Shown here in pieces: positions 19,695 to 27,684 of a DNA stretch of 64,000 bases. A model generated the notes under the pieces. The model did no database searches and was not told where the DNA came from. It worked only from the letters and a program-made list of their open reading frames with translations. Positions within the stretch are counted from its first letter, which is position 1; the number at the start of each line of letters is the position of its first letter. The position numbers and the translations under genes are program-made. Origin of the DNA: Limimaricola pyoseonensis (GTDB lineage Bacteria > Pseudomonadota > Alphaproteobacteria > Rhodobacterales > Rhodobacteraceae); the NCBI RefSeq assembly GCF_900102015.1, contig NZ_FNAT01000003.1:400324-464323 (forward strand), in the 5' to 3' direction.

Positions 19695-20564
19695 TCAGCC
19701 CCGCCGCACCCGGTGGGTGCGGATCAGCGTGAAGATGCCGGCGCCCACCACGATCGCCGCGCCCAGCGCCACGTTGGGCGCGACGGTCTCGCCGAAGGCG
19801 AGGATGCCGAGCCCGGCGGCGAAGGGCAGCTGCAGGTAGGCGAAGGGCTGCACCGCGCTGGCCTCGGCGACCTCGTAGGTCTTGATTAGCAGGTAATGCC
19901 CGGTCACGCCCGACACGCAGAGCAACGCCATCACCGCCCAGTCCCAGCCGATGAGCATCTGCCAGTTCGGCAGGCCGATCGCGGTCATCAGCACCGCGCC
20001 GCTCACGCCCGTCCAGAAGAAGCTGGTCGCCGCCGTGTCGCGCCGCGCGGCGTAGCGGGTCAGCAGGCCGTAGAGCGCGAAGCACAGCGCCGCCACCAGC
20101 GGAAACACCGCCGCCGGGGCGAAGACGCCGAAGCCGGGCTGCAGGATCACCATCACGCCGACGAAGCCGATGCCGATCGCGGCCCAGCGCCGCCAGCCCA
20201 CCGCCTCGCCCAGCACCGGCCCCGAGAGCGCGGCGATCACGAGCGGGTAGGCCGCGAAGATCGCGTGGCTCTCGACCAGCCCGAGATGCACGAAGCCGAC
20301 GACCATCACGCAGATCTCGGCCGCCAGTAGCAGGCCGCGGCCGATCTGCAGCAGCGGCTGGGTGGTGCGGGCGGCGGCGCGGACCGAGCCGCGCTGGCGC
20401 CGGGCGATGGCGATCACGAAGGCGGCGAAGAACCAGTAGCGGATCATCACCACCATCAGCACGTTGTACTCGCCCGCGAGGTAGCGCGAGAGCCCGTCCT
20501 GCATGGCGAAGACGAAGGTGGTGATCGTCATCAGCAGAATGCCGAGCCGGGCGTCGCTGCGCAT
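19695..20564 (-). CDS. EamA/DMT-family transporter
   Basis: A 289-residue protein with about ten membrane helices arranged as two EamA repeats, as in drug/metabolite transporters (for example RhtA- or YdcZ-like exporters). The substrate cannot be predicted. The start at 20564 lies two bases after the mnmD stop, so it is probably cotranscribed with mnmD. The longer upstream open frame runs inside mnmD and is ignored. It converges on the Slt gene with a nine-base gap and no obvious terminator. Confidence 0.85.
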   Translation of the reverse strand: MRSDARLGILLMTITTFVFAMQDGLSRYLAGEYNVLMVVMIRYWFFAAFVIAIARRQRGSVRAAARTTQPLLQIGRGLLLAAEICVMVVGFVHLGLVESHAIFAAYPLVIAALSGPVLGEAVGWRRWAAIGIGFVGVMVILQPGFGVFAPAAVFPLVAALCFALYGLLTRYAARRDTAATSFFWTGVSGAVLMTAIGLPNWQMLIGWDWAVMALLCVSGVTGHYLLIKTYEVAEASAVQPFAYLQLPFAAGLGILAFGETVAPNVALGAAIVVGAGIFTLIRTHRVRRG

Positions 20565-20566
20565 GT

Positions 20567-21241
20567 CTACACCTTTCGCGCGAGGGTCATGTGTCTCTTT
20601 CGCCCGTAACCCTTCGCGCGCGCGACCTCCAGCCCCGCCGCGGCCAGCGCCCGCCGCACGTGACCGGCAGCCGTGTAGCTCGCCACCGTGCCGCCCGGCG
20701 CGGTATGCGCGGCGACCTCCGCCATCAACGCCTCGCCCCACAGCTCCGGGTTCTTGGCGGGTGCGAAGCCGTCGAGGAACCAGGCATCGGCCAGCCCTTC
20801 ATGCGCGGGCAGCGTCTCGCGCGCGTCGCCCACCACCACCTCGAGCGTCACCGCACCGTCGAAGAGATGCGGGCCGAAGCCCTGCTCCATCGCCGCGACC
20901 AGCCGTTCGGCGCGGGCGGCGAGGCCGGGAAAGGCCGCGAGCGCGCGCGCCATCTCGGCCGGGTCCATCGGGAAGGCCTCGAAGCTGGTGAAGCGCAGGC
21001 TTCCGCGCGCTCCGGCCGTCTCCCACGCTTCCCATGCGACGAGGAAGTTCAGCCCGGTGCCGAAGCCGGTCTCCATGATCCGGAAGTCGCCGCCGAAGCG
21101 GTCGGGCAGGCCGTTGCCGGCGAGGAAGACGTGGCGCGTCTCCTCGAGCCCGTCCTCGAGCGAGAAGTAGGGGTCGTCGAAGCGCGTCGAGACCGGCACC
21201 CGGCCGTCGCGCCAGTCGAGCTTTGCCTTCTGGTCCTGCAT
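20567..21241 (-). CDS. mnmD: tRNA 5-(aminomethyl)-2-thiouridine methyltransferase MnmD (MnmC N-terminal domain type)
   Basis: A 224-residue stand-alone version of the MnmC methyltransferase domain (DUF752/Methyltransf_30), which methylates the aminomethyl group at the wobble uridine. The opening LDWRDGRVPVSTRFDDPYFS, the SAM-binding ETGFGTGLNFL, and DAWFLDGFAPAKNPELW are characteristic. The start ATG at 21241 is divergent from an FAD oxidoreductase 45 bases away that resembles the other half of MnmC. EamA follows two bases downstream. Confidence 0.88.
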   Translation of the reverse strand: MQDQKAKLDWRDGRVPVSTRFDDPYFSLEDGLEETRHVFLAGNGLPDRFGGDFRIMETGFGTGLNFLVAWEAWETAGARGSLRFTSFEAFPMDPAEMARALAAFPGLAARAERLVAAMEQGFGPHLFDGAVTLEVVVGDARETLPAHEGLADAWFLDGFAPAKNPELWGEALMAEVAAHTAPGGTVASYTAAGHVRRALAAAGLEVARAKGYGRKRHMTLARKV

Positions 21242-21286
21242 GGGGTTCCGTCCTAGGCTGCGGTCCAGCGATGGCAGCGGGGGAGG

Positions 21287-22339
21287 ATGATGGCAAGCGC
21301 GGATCTGACGGTGATGGGGGCGGGGGTCTGGGGACTCTCGGTCGCCGTGGCCTGTGCCCGGCGCGGCGCGCATGTGCGCGTGATCGACCCCGCGGGTCCG
21401 GCGGCCGGGGCCTCCGGCGGCGTGGTCGGCGCGCTGGCGCCGCACGTGCCCGAGCAGTGGAACGACAAGAAGGCGTTCCAGCTCGAGGCGCTGCTGATGG
21501 CCGAGGAGTTCTGGGCCGACATCGCGCGGCTCTCGGGCGAGGATCCGGGCTATGCGCGCAGCGGCCGGCTGCAGCCTCTGGCCGATGCCGAGGCGGTCGC
21601 GCGGGCCGAGGCGCGGGCCGAGGGCGCGGCCGGGCTGTGGCGCGGCGCGGCCGAGTGGCGGGTGATCGCGGCGGAGGGGCTCGACGCGTGGTCGCCGGGC
21701 AGCCCGACGGGGCGGCTGGTGCATGACACGCTGAGCGCACGGCTGCATCCGCGCCGCGCCACGAAGGCGCTGGCGCGGGCCTTCGAGGTGCAGGGCGGAG
21801 AGGTCGAACGCGAGGGGCTGCCAGAGGGGCCGGTGGTCTGGGCCACCGGCGTGGCCGGGCTCGAGGAGCTTTCGGCGCAGGCGGGAAAGACCGTCGGCAA
21901 CGGCGTGAAGGGGCAGGCGGCGCTGCTGCGTCCCAAGGAGTTCGACGCGCGCGCGCGGCCGCAGCTCTTCGTCGACGGGCTGCACGTCATCCCGCATGCC
22001 GACGGCACGGTGGGGATCGGCTCGACCTCCGAGCGCGACTACGCCGACGGCGCGGCGACCGACGACCAACTCGACGCGCTGGTGGCGCGGGCGCGGCGCA
22101 TCTGCCCTCCGCTCGAGGACGCCGATCTGGTCGAGCGCTGGGCCGGCCTCCGGCCGCGCGCCAAGAGCCGCGCGCCGATGCTCGGGGCGCACCCGTTCCG
22201 CGCCAACGCCTACATCGCCAATGGCGGCTTCAAGATCGGCTTCGGCCTCGCGCCGCTGGTGGGCGAGGTGATGGCCGATCTCGTGCTCGAAGGGCGCGAC
22301 CGCATTCCAGCCGCGTTCCAGCCGGAGGCCAGCCTGTGA
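21287..22339 (+). CDS. FAD-dependent oxidoreductase, MnmC C-domain-like (DAO family)
   Basis: A 350-residue DAO-fold flavoprotein with the dinucleotide-binding motif GAGVWGLSVAVACARRGAHV at the N-terminus and the C-terminal FAD loop YIANGGFKIGFGLAP. In bifunctional MnmC the C-terminal DAO domain removes the carboxymethyl group from cmnm5s2U before the N-terminal domain methylates. Its position, head-to-head with mnmD, makes an equivalent split system plausible, but other DAO enzymes cannot be excluded. The start could be 21287 or 21290; the GGGAGG just ahead fits the latter slightly better. It overlaps the next gene (GTGA). Confidence 0.78.
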   Translation: MMASADLTVMGAGVWGLSVAVACARRGAHVRVIDPAGPAAGASGGVVGALAPHVPEQWNDKKAFQLEALLMAEEFWADIARLSGEDPGYARSGRLQPLADAEAVARAEARAEGAAGLWRGAAEWRVIAAEGLDAWSPGSPTGRLVHDTLSARLHPRRATKALARAFEVQGGEVEREGLPEGPVVWATGVAGLEELSAQAGKTVGNGVKGQAALLRPKEFDARARPQLFVDGLHVIPHADGTVGIGSTSERDYADGAATDDQLDALVARARRICPPLEDADLVERWAGLRPRAKSRAPMLGAHPFRANAYIANGGFKIGFGLAPLVGEVMADLVLEGRDRIPAAFQPEASL

Positions 22340-22734
22340 CCCCGCGTATCACCGCCATCGACCATCTCGTGCTGACCGTCTCGGACGTGGCCGAGACGGT
22401 GGACTTCTACGTCGCCGTGCTCGGCATGGCGCCGGTCTGGTCGAGCGGCGCCGCGGGCGAGCGCCGCGCTGCGCTGCGCTTCGGCGGGCAGATGATCGAG
22501 CTGCACGCCTCCGAGGCGCCGGTGCCGCCGCATGCCCGCCACCCCGGCACCGGCTGCATCGACCTGTGCCTTCTGACCGAGGCGCCGATGTCGCACTGGC
22601 TGGAGCATCTCGACGATCTCGGCGTGCCGGTCGAATCCGGCCCCGACCGGCGAGAGGGCGCGAACGGCCCGGTGGCGTCGCTGAGCATCCGCGACCCGGA
22701 CGGCAACCTCGTGGAGATCGCCGCGCGGCTCTGA
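22336..22734 (+). CDS. VOC-family (glyoxalase/dioxygenase fold) protein
   Basis: A 132-residue single VOC domain with two beta-alpha-beta-beta-beta repeats. Likely metal ligands are His in AIDHLVLTVSD, His in QMIELHASE and Glu in GNLVEIAARL. Such proteins include glyoxalase I, dioxygenases and fosfomycin-type resistance enzymes, and the reaction cannot be told from the sequence. It starts at GTG 22336 overlapping the preceding stop, so it is cotranscribed with the FAD oxidoreductase and perhaps with the ThDP enzyme 62 bases downstream. Confidence 0.8.
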   Translation: MTPRITAIDHLVLTVSDVAETVDFYVAVLGMAPVWSSGAAGERRAALRFGGQMIELHASEAPVPPHARHPGTGCIDLCLLTEAPMSHWLEHLDDLGVPVESGPDRREGANGPVASLSIRDPDGNLVEIAARL

Positions 22735-22796
22735 GCGGCTTGCCTCCCGGCCCGGCCGCCGCCAAGGTCGGCGCCGGTCAGATCAGGGAGGACGAC

Positions 22797-24446
22797 ATGC
22801 GGCATGGCGGCGCGATACTGGTGGAGCAGCTGGTGCGGCTCGGGGTGGAGCGGGTGTTCTCGGTGCCGGGCGAGAGCTTTCTCGCCGTGCTCGACGGGCT
22901 GCATGACAGCGCCATCGCCAACGTGGTCTGCCGCCACGAGGGCGGGGCGGCGATGATGGCCGAGGCGCAGGGCAAGCTGACGGGGCGGCCCGGCGTCGCC
23001 TTCGTCACCCGCGGCCCCGGCGCCACCAACGCCGCCTCCGGCGTGCATGTCGCGCGGCAGGACAGCACGCCGATGGTGCTGTTCGTCGGCCAGATCGCGC
23101 GCGGCGACCGCGACCGCGAGGCGTTCCAGGAGGTCGATTACCGCGCCATGTTCGCGCCGCTCGCCAAGTGGGTGGCCGAGATCGACGACCCGGCGCGCAT
23201 CCCCGAATATGTCGGCCGCGCCTTCGAGGTGGCCTGTTCGGGCCGCCCCGGCCCGGTGGTGCTGGCGCTGCCCGAGGACGTGCTCTCGGCCCGCGCCGAG
23301 GCGGCGGATCTCGTGCCCGCGCCCGAGCGGATCGCGCCCGACCTCTCGAACGCCGCCCGGCGCATCGTCGCGCGGCTGGCCGAGGCCGAGCGGCCGCTGG
23401 TGGTGGCGGGCGGGCCGCACTGGTCGGCCGAGGCGGCGGCCGACCTCGCCCGCTTCGCCGAGGCGCAGGGCCTGCCCATCGCCGCCGGGTTCCGGCGGCA
23501 GGACTACATGGACAACCGGCATCCGAACTATGCGGGCGACCTGAATGTCGGCGTGAACCCGCGTCTGGCCGCGCGGCTGCGCGAAGCCGACACGGTGCTG
23601 GTGCTGGGCTCGCGGCTGGGCGACATCGAGACGCAGGGCTACACGCTCATGGAGCCGGGCGGGCACGGCAAGACGCTGATCCATGTCCATGCCGACGCCG
23701 ACGAGATCGGCCGGGTCTACCGCCCCGAGCTGGCCGTGACCGCGCCCGCGCCGGCGATGCTCGCGGCCTTGGCCGCCTGCGCGCCGGGCGAGCGCGACCG
23801 GACGGAATGGGTCAGCGCCGCGCGCGCCGATTACGAGGCCTGGCTCGCGCCGCAGGAGACGCCCGGCGCGGTCAAGCTGGAGCGGGTGATCGGCTGGCTC
23901 TCTGACAACCTGCCCGAGGACGCGATCCTCACCAACGGCGCGGGCAACTACGCGGGCTGGCTGCACCGCTACTTCCGCTTCAAGGGCTTCCGCACCCAGC
24001 TCGCGCCGACCTCCGGCTCGATGGGCTACGGCTTTCCCGCGGCGATCGCGGCGTCGCTCGCCCATCCCGACCGCGCGGTGGTCTGCCTCGCCGGGGACGG
24101 CTGCTTCCAGATGACGCTGAACGAGATGTCGACGGCGGCGCAGCACGGCGCGGCGCCGGTGGTGATCGTGGTCAACAACGGCCGCTACGGCACGATCCGG
24201 ATGCACCAGGAAAAGCATTATCCCGGCCGGGTGTCGGGCACGGCGCTGGCCAACCCGGACTTCGCGGCGCTGGCGCGGGCCTATGGCGGCCATGGCGAGA
24301 CGGTCGAGCGCGACGCCGATTTTCCAGAGGCCTTCGCCCGCGCCCGCGCCGCGGGCCGGCCCGCGGTGATCGAGCTCAGGGTCGATCCGGACGCGCTTTC
24401 GACCGGGCAGACGCTGTCGGGCCTGCGTACGATGCCGCACGGATAG
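22797..24446 (+). CDS. ThDP-dependent enzyme, acetolactate synthase large-subunit-like (IlvB family)
   Basis: A 549-residue three-domain ThDP enzyme: PYR domain with the catalytic glutamate in CRHEGGAAMMAEAQ, a central domain, and a PP domain with the ThDP/Mg signature GDGCFQMTLNEMSTAAQHG followed by VVNNGRYGTIR. The ATG at 22797 is preceded by CAGGGAGG. No small regulatory subunit (IlvH/N) is adjacent, so it is not the canonical biosynthetic acetolactate synthase; related enzymes act on oxalyl-CoA, sulfopyruvate, benzoylformate or pyruvate. The substrate is unassigned. Confidence 0.82.
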   Translation: MRHGGAILVEQLVRLGVERVFSVPGESFLAVLDGLHDSAIANVVCRHEGGAAMMAEAQGKLTGRPGVAFVTRGPGATNAASGVHVARQDSTPMVLFVGQIARGDRDREAFQEVDYRAMFAPLAKWVAEIDDPARIPEYVGRAFEVACSGRPGPVVLALPEDVLSARAEAADLVPAPERIAPDLSNAARRIVARLAEAERPLVVAGGPHWSAEAAADLARFAEAQGLPIAAGFRRQDYMDNRHPNYAGDLNVGVNPRLAARLREADTVLVLGSRLGDIETQGYTLMEPGGHGKTLIHVHADADEIGRVYRPELAVTAPAPAMLAALAACAPGERDRTEWVSAARADYEAWLAPQETPGAVKLERVIGWLSDNLPEDAILTNGAGNYAGWLHRYFRFKGFRTQLAPTSGSMGYGFPAAIAASLAHPDRAVVCLAGDGCFQMTLNEMSTAAQHGAAPVVIVVNNGRYGTIRMHQEKHYPGRVSGTALANPDFAALARAYGGHGETVERDADFPEAFARARAAGRPAVIELRVDPDALSTGQTLSGLRTMPHG

Positions 24447-24502
24447 GGCGACGGAGGGTCCGAGCTGTTCAATCCCGCACCGCGCGCCTATAGCTGTGAA
24501 CG

Positions 24503-25906
24503 ATGGATGAACGGACCGGACCCGCGCGGATGGACGAACTGAGGGAACTCGAGGCAGGCGCGGATCACCTGCGGCTGGTGCTGGCCGTCGGCGAGATCGG
24601 CGTCTGGGACCTCGACACCGTCACCGGCAAGGCGTGGCGCAGCCTGCGCCACGACCAGATCTTCGGCTACGACACGCTGCTGCCCTCCTGGAGCTACGAG
24701 GATTTCCTCGGCCACGTGGTCGAGGAGGATCGCAAGAAGGTCGAGCAGAGCTTCGGCGTGGCCACGACCCATGGCGAGCCCTGGGCCTTCGAATGCCGCA
24801 TCATCCGCGCCGACGGCCAGATGCGCTGGATCACCGCGCATGGCCGGCAGGTCCGCGACGAGAAGACCGGCCATGACCGGCTGATCGGCCATGTCATCGA
24901 CATCACCGAGAACAAGGAGGCCGAGGAGCGGCTGCGGCTGGTGACCTCGGAGCTCAACCACCGCACGCGCAACATGCTTTCGGTCCTGCAGGGCATGGTG
25001 CGGATGTCGGCGCGGCGCGCGGGCAGCGTCGCGGAGATGGAGCATAGCCTGCTGGGGCGCATGGAGGCGTTGTCGCGCAGCCACGCGCTGACGGTGCAGC
25101 TGTCGGAAAGCGCGCTCAGGGTTTCGGACGTGATCGACAGCGCGGTCTCGCCCTTCCGGCCCGAGGCGGGGCGCTTCTCGGTCACCGGCGCGACCGGTGC
25201 GACGCTGAGCGCCAAGATCGCCGAGAGCCTGTCGCTGGCGCTCTACGAGCTGACCACCAACGCGATCAAGTACGGCGCGCTGTCGAACGACGCCGGCCGG
25301 GTGTCGGTGGACGTGACCCGCACCATGCCGGGCCGGGCCCAGGTGGTCTGGCGCGAAAGCGGCGGCCCGGCCGTCGTGCCGCCCGAGAGATCGGGCTTCG
25401 GCAGCACGCTGCTGCGCTCGATCCTGCGGGCCGAGGAAGGCGAGGTGAAGGTCGACTACGCCGCCGAGGGCGTGACCTGCACCATCGAGCTGCCGGTCGG
25501 CCACGACGCCGAGGAGACCCAGCGCGCGACCGCCGGCGCGGCGCGGCTCGAGGGCAAGCGGGTGATGGTGGTCGAGGACGAGTTCCTGATCGCGATCTCG
25601 CTCGAGATGGCGCTGGGCGAGCAGGGGGCGCTGGTCGAGGGGCCCTACACCAAGCTGTCGGAGGCGCAGAAGGCGGTGGCGACCCGGCCCGACGCGGCGG
25701 TGCTCGACGTGCGGCTCGGGGCCGAATCGAGCCTGCCGGTGGCGCGCGACCTGCACGCGCTGGGCGTGCCGATCCTGTTCGTGACCGGCAATGTCGACGG
25801 CGAGGAGCTGAAGGCCGACTTCCCGGGCTGCGAGGTGCTGTCCAAGCCGGTGAGCGAGGACCGCGTCGTCTCGGAGCTCAGGAAGCTGATCGCCGCGAAG
25901 GGCTAG
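24503..25906 (+). CDS. Hybrid HWE-type sensor histidine kinase (PAS-HWE-REC)
   Basis: A 467-residue soluble protein. A PAS domain spans about 25-140 (ending GHVIDITENKEAEERL). The HWE kinase core has the phospho-accepting His153 in ELNHRTRNML, the N-box ALYELTTNAIKYGAL and the family Trp-x-Glu in VVWRESGG; the ATP lid is short, as is usual for this class. A C-terminal receiver domain begins at LEGKRVMVVEDEF with the phosphoacceptor Asp in AAVLDVRLG. There is no membrane segment and no DNA-binding output, and no separate response regulator is adjacent. HWE kinases often serve light or general stress pathways; the signal here is unknown. Confidence 0.88.
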   Translation: MDERTGPARMDELRELEAGADHLRLVLAVGEIGVWDLDTVTGKAWRSLRHDQIFGYDTLLPSWSYEDFLGHVVEEDRKKVEQSFGVATTHGEPWAFECRIIRADGQMRWITAHGRQVRDEKTGHDRLIGHVIDITENKEAEERLRLVTSELNHRTRNMLSVLQGMVRMSARRAGSVAEMEHSLLGRMEALSRSHALTVQLSESALRVSDVIDSAVSPFRPEAGRFSVTGATGATLSAKIAESLSLALYELTTNAIKYGALSNDAGRVSVDVTRTMPGRAQVVWRESGGPAVVPPERSGFGSTLLRSILRAEEGEVKVDYAAEGVTCTIELPVGHDAEETQRATAGAARLEGKRVMVVEDEFLIAISLEMALGEQGALVEGPYTKLSEAQKAVATRPDAAVLDVRLGAESSLPVARDLHALGVPILFVTGNVDGEELKADFPGCEVLSKPVSEDRVVSELRKLIAAKG

Positions 25907-25909
25907 GGC

Positions 25910-26518
25910 TCAGAACTCCACCCCGATCTGCGCCTTGATGCCCGAGCGGAACGGGTGCTTGACCAGCTCCATCTCGGTCACGAGGTCGGCCGCCTCGATT
26001 AGGTCGTCATGCGCGTTGCGGCCGGTGAGCACCACGTGGGTCATGGCGGGCTTTTCCTCGCGCAAGAAGGCCACGACCTCCTTGATGTCGAGATACTCGT
26101 AGCGCAGCGCGATGTTGATCTCGTCGAGCAGCACCATGCGGATCTCCGGGTTGCGGATCAGCTCCTTGGCTTTGGCCCAGGCGGCCTGCGCCATCTCGGT
26201 GTCGCGGGTGCGGTCCTGGGTCTCCCAGGTGAAGCCCTCGCCCATGGTGTGGAACTGGCAGACATCCGAGAACCGCTCGAGGATCAGGTCGCGCTCGCCG
26301 GTGGACATGCCGCCCTTGATGAACTGCACCACCGCGCAGGGCATCTCGTGGGCGATGCAGCGGAAGATCATGCCGAAGGCGGCCGAGGACTTGCCCTTGC
26401 CCTTGCCGGTATGGACGATGACGAGGCCCTTCTCGTCGGTCTTGGTCGCCATGATCTTGTCGCGCGCGGCCTTCTTCTTGGCCATCTTGGCGGCGTGGCG
26501 GTCGGTGTCGTCGGTCAT
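25910..26518 (-). CDS. cobO: Cob(I)yrinic acid a,c-diamide adenosyltransferase
   Basis: A 202-residue CobO/BtuR-type adenosyltransferase which attaches the adenosyl group of ATP to the cobalt of corrinoids. The P-loop GKGKGKSSAAFGMIFR (Lys43) and LLDEINIALRYEYLD are family hallmarks; a Lys/Asp-rich N-terminal extension of about 30 residues precedes the core. The ATG at 26518 is followed by MTDDTDRHAAKMAKKK, as in CobO rather than the PduO type. It is the last gene of a minus-strand block with lrgB, lrgA and cobN. Confidence 0.94.
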   Translation of the reverse strand: MTDDTDRHAAKMAKKKAARDKIMATKTDEKGLVIVHTGKGKGKSSAAFGMIFRCIAHEMPCAVVQFIKGGMSTGERDLILERFSDVCQFHTMGEGFTWETQDRTRDTEMAQAAWAKAKELIRNPEIRMVLLDEINIALRYEYLDIKEVVAFLREEKPAMTHVVLTGRNAHDDLIEAADLVTEMELVKHPFRSGIKAQIGVEF

Positions 26519-26577
26519 GGCGCGGCTCCTGTCTTCGGAACGGCAGACTGCGCCGAAGGGGCGCGCTTCGCAACCCG

Positions 26578-27315
26578 TCAGCCGGCGAGCAGCGCCACGA
26601 GCCAAGGCGCGATCAGGGGCGCGATGAGCGCGGTCAGCAGCGCGTTGAGCCCCATGCCGATGCCCGCGAAGGCGCCCGCCGTCTCGTTGACCTGGAAGGC
26701 CCGCGCCGTGCCGATGCCGTGCGCCGCCACCCCCACCGCGAGGCCGCGGGCGCGCCAGTCGCGGATGCGCACGAGGTTCAGAAGCGGCGTGGCGATGATC
26801 GCGCCGGTGATGCCCGTCAGGATCACCAGCACCGCCGTCAGGTTGGGCGCGCCGCCGATGGTTTCCGACACGCCCAGCGCCACCGGCGCGGTGACCGACT
26901 TGGGCGCGAGCGACAGCAGCGTCTCGCCCCGGAGGCCGAAGGCCGCGCCGATCGCCACGGCCGTGACCAGCGCCGTCACCGAGCCCGCCACCAGCGCCGC
27001 CAGCATCGGCCAGACGGTCGAGCGGATCAGCCGCAGGTTGGCGTGGAGCGGCACCGCCAGCGCGACGGTGGCCGGGCCGAGCATGAAATGCACGAACTGC
27101 GCGCCGTCGAAGTAGCGCTCGTAGGGCGTGGCGGTAAGCCGCAGGAGCAGCGCCAGCAGCACCACCGCCACCAGCACCGGGTTGACCAGCGGCCGCCGCC
27201 CCGAGCGGCGGAAGGCCAGATCGCCCAGAGCGTATGCCACCAGCGTCGCCGTCAGCCACAGGAGCGGGTCCTGCCGCAGGTAGGTCCAGATCTCGGCGGG
27301 GTCGGCGGGGCTCAT
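26578..27315 (-). CDS. lrgB: LrgB/CidB-family membrane protein
   Basis: A 245-residue protein with about seven to eight membrane helices (PF04172). In Gram-positives LrgAB/CidAB were described as holin/antiholin-like and later as pyruvate/glycolate-type transport systems; the plant homologue PLGG1 is a glycolate/glycerate transporter. Conserved pieces are KSVTAPVALGVSETIGG and HGIGTARAFQVNETAGAFAG. It overlaps lrgA by four bases (ATGA). Its place between cobalamin genes is unusual. Confidence 0.88.
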   Translation of the reverse strand: MSPADPAEIWTYLRQDPLLWLTATLVAYALGDLAFRRSGRRPLVNPVLVAVVLLALLLRLTATPYERYFDGAQFVHFMLGPATVALAVPLHANLRLIRSTVWPMLAALVAGSVTALVTAVAIGAAFGLRGETLLSLAPKSVTAPVALGVSETIGGAPNLTAVLVILTGITGAIIATPLLNLVRIRDWRARGLAVGVAAHGIGTARAFQVNETAGAFAGIGMGLNALLTALIAPLIAPWLVALLAG

Positions 27316-27662
27316 TCCGGCGTGCCCATGAGCCGCGCCACCGCGAGGAACACCCAGACGCCCACGAGGATCGCGGCGACGGTGGACAAGAGCAGCGCCG
27401 CGATCAGCGCCACGCCGTCGCGGCCCAGCGTGTCGAGATGGCCGACCACGCCGACGCCGGCCGGCACGAAGAGCAGCGACAGGTGCGACAGCAGCCCGGA
27501 GGTGGTGGGCGCGATGCGCGCGGCCAGCTTCGGGCGCAGGACCAGCGCCGCGAAGAGCAGCGCCATGCCGATCACCGGGCCGGGCACCGGCAGGCCGAAG
27601 GCCCGTGCCGCGACCTCGCCGGCAAGCTGGCAGGCGAGCAGGACGACGAGGTTGACGATCAT
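27312..27662 (-). CDS. lrgA: LrgA/CidA-family membrane protein
   Basis: A 116-residue protein with four membrane helices (PF03788). The signature GLPVPGPVIGMALLF is intact. It is the small partner of LrgB, which it overlaps by four bases. Its start is 22 bases after the cobN stop, so cotranscription with cobN is likely. The N-terminus MIVNLVVLLACQLAGEVAAR begins directly with the first helix. Confidence 0.86.
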   Translation of the reverse strand: MIVNLVVLLACQLAGEVAARAFGLPVPGPVIGMALLFAALVLRPKLAARIAPTTSGLLSHLSLLFVPAGVGVVGHLDTLGRDGVALIAALLLSTVAAILVGVWVFLAVARLMGTPE

Positions 27663-27684
27663 GGGGCCTCCGCTTGCATGGCCC

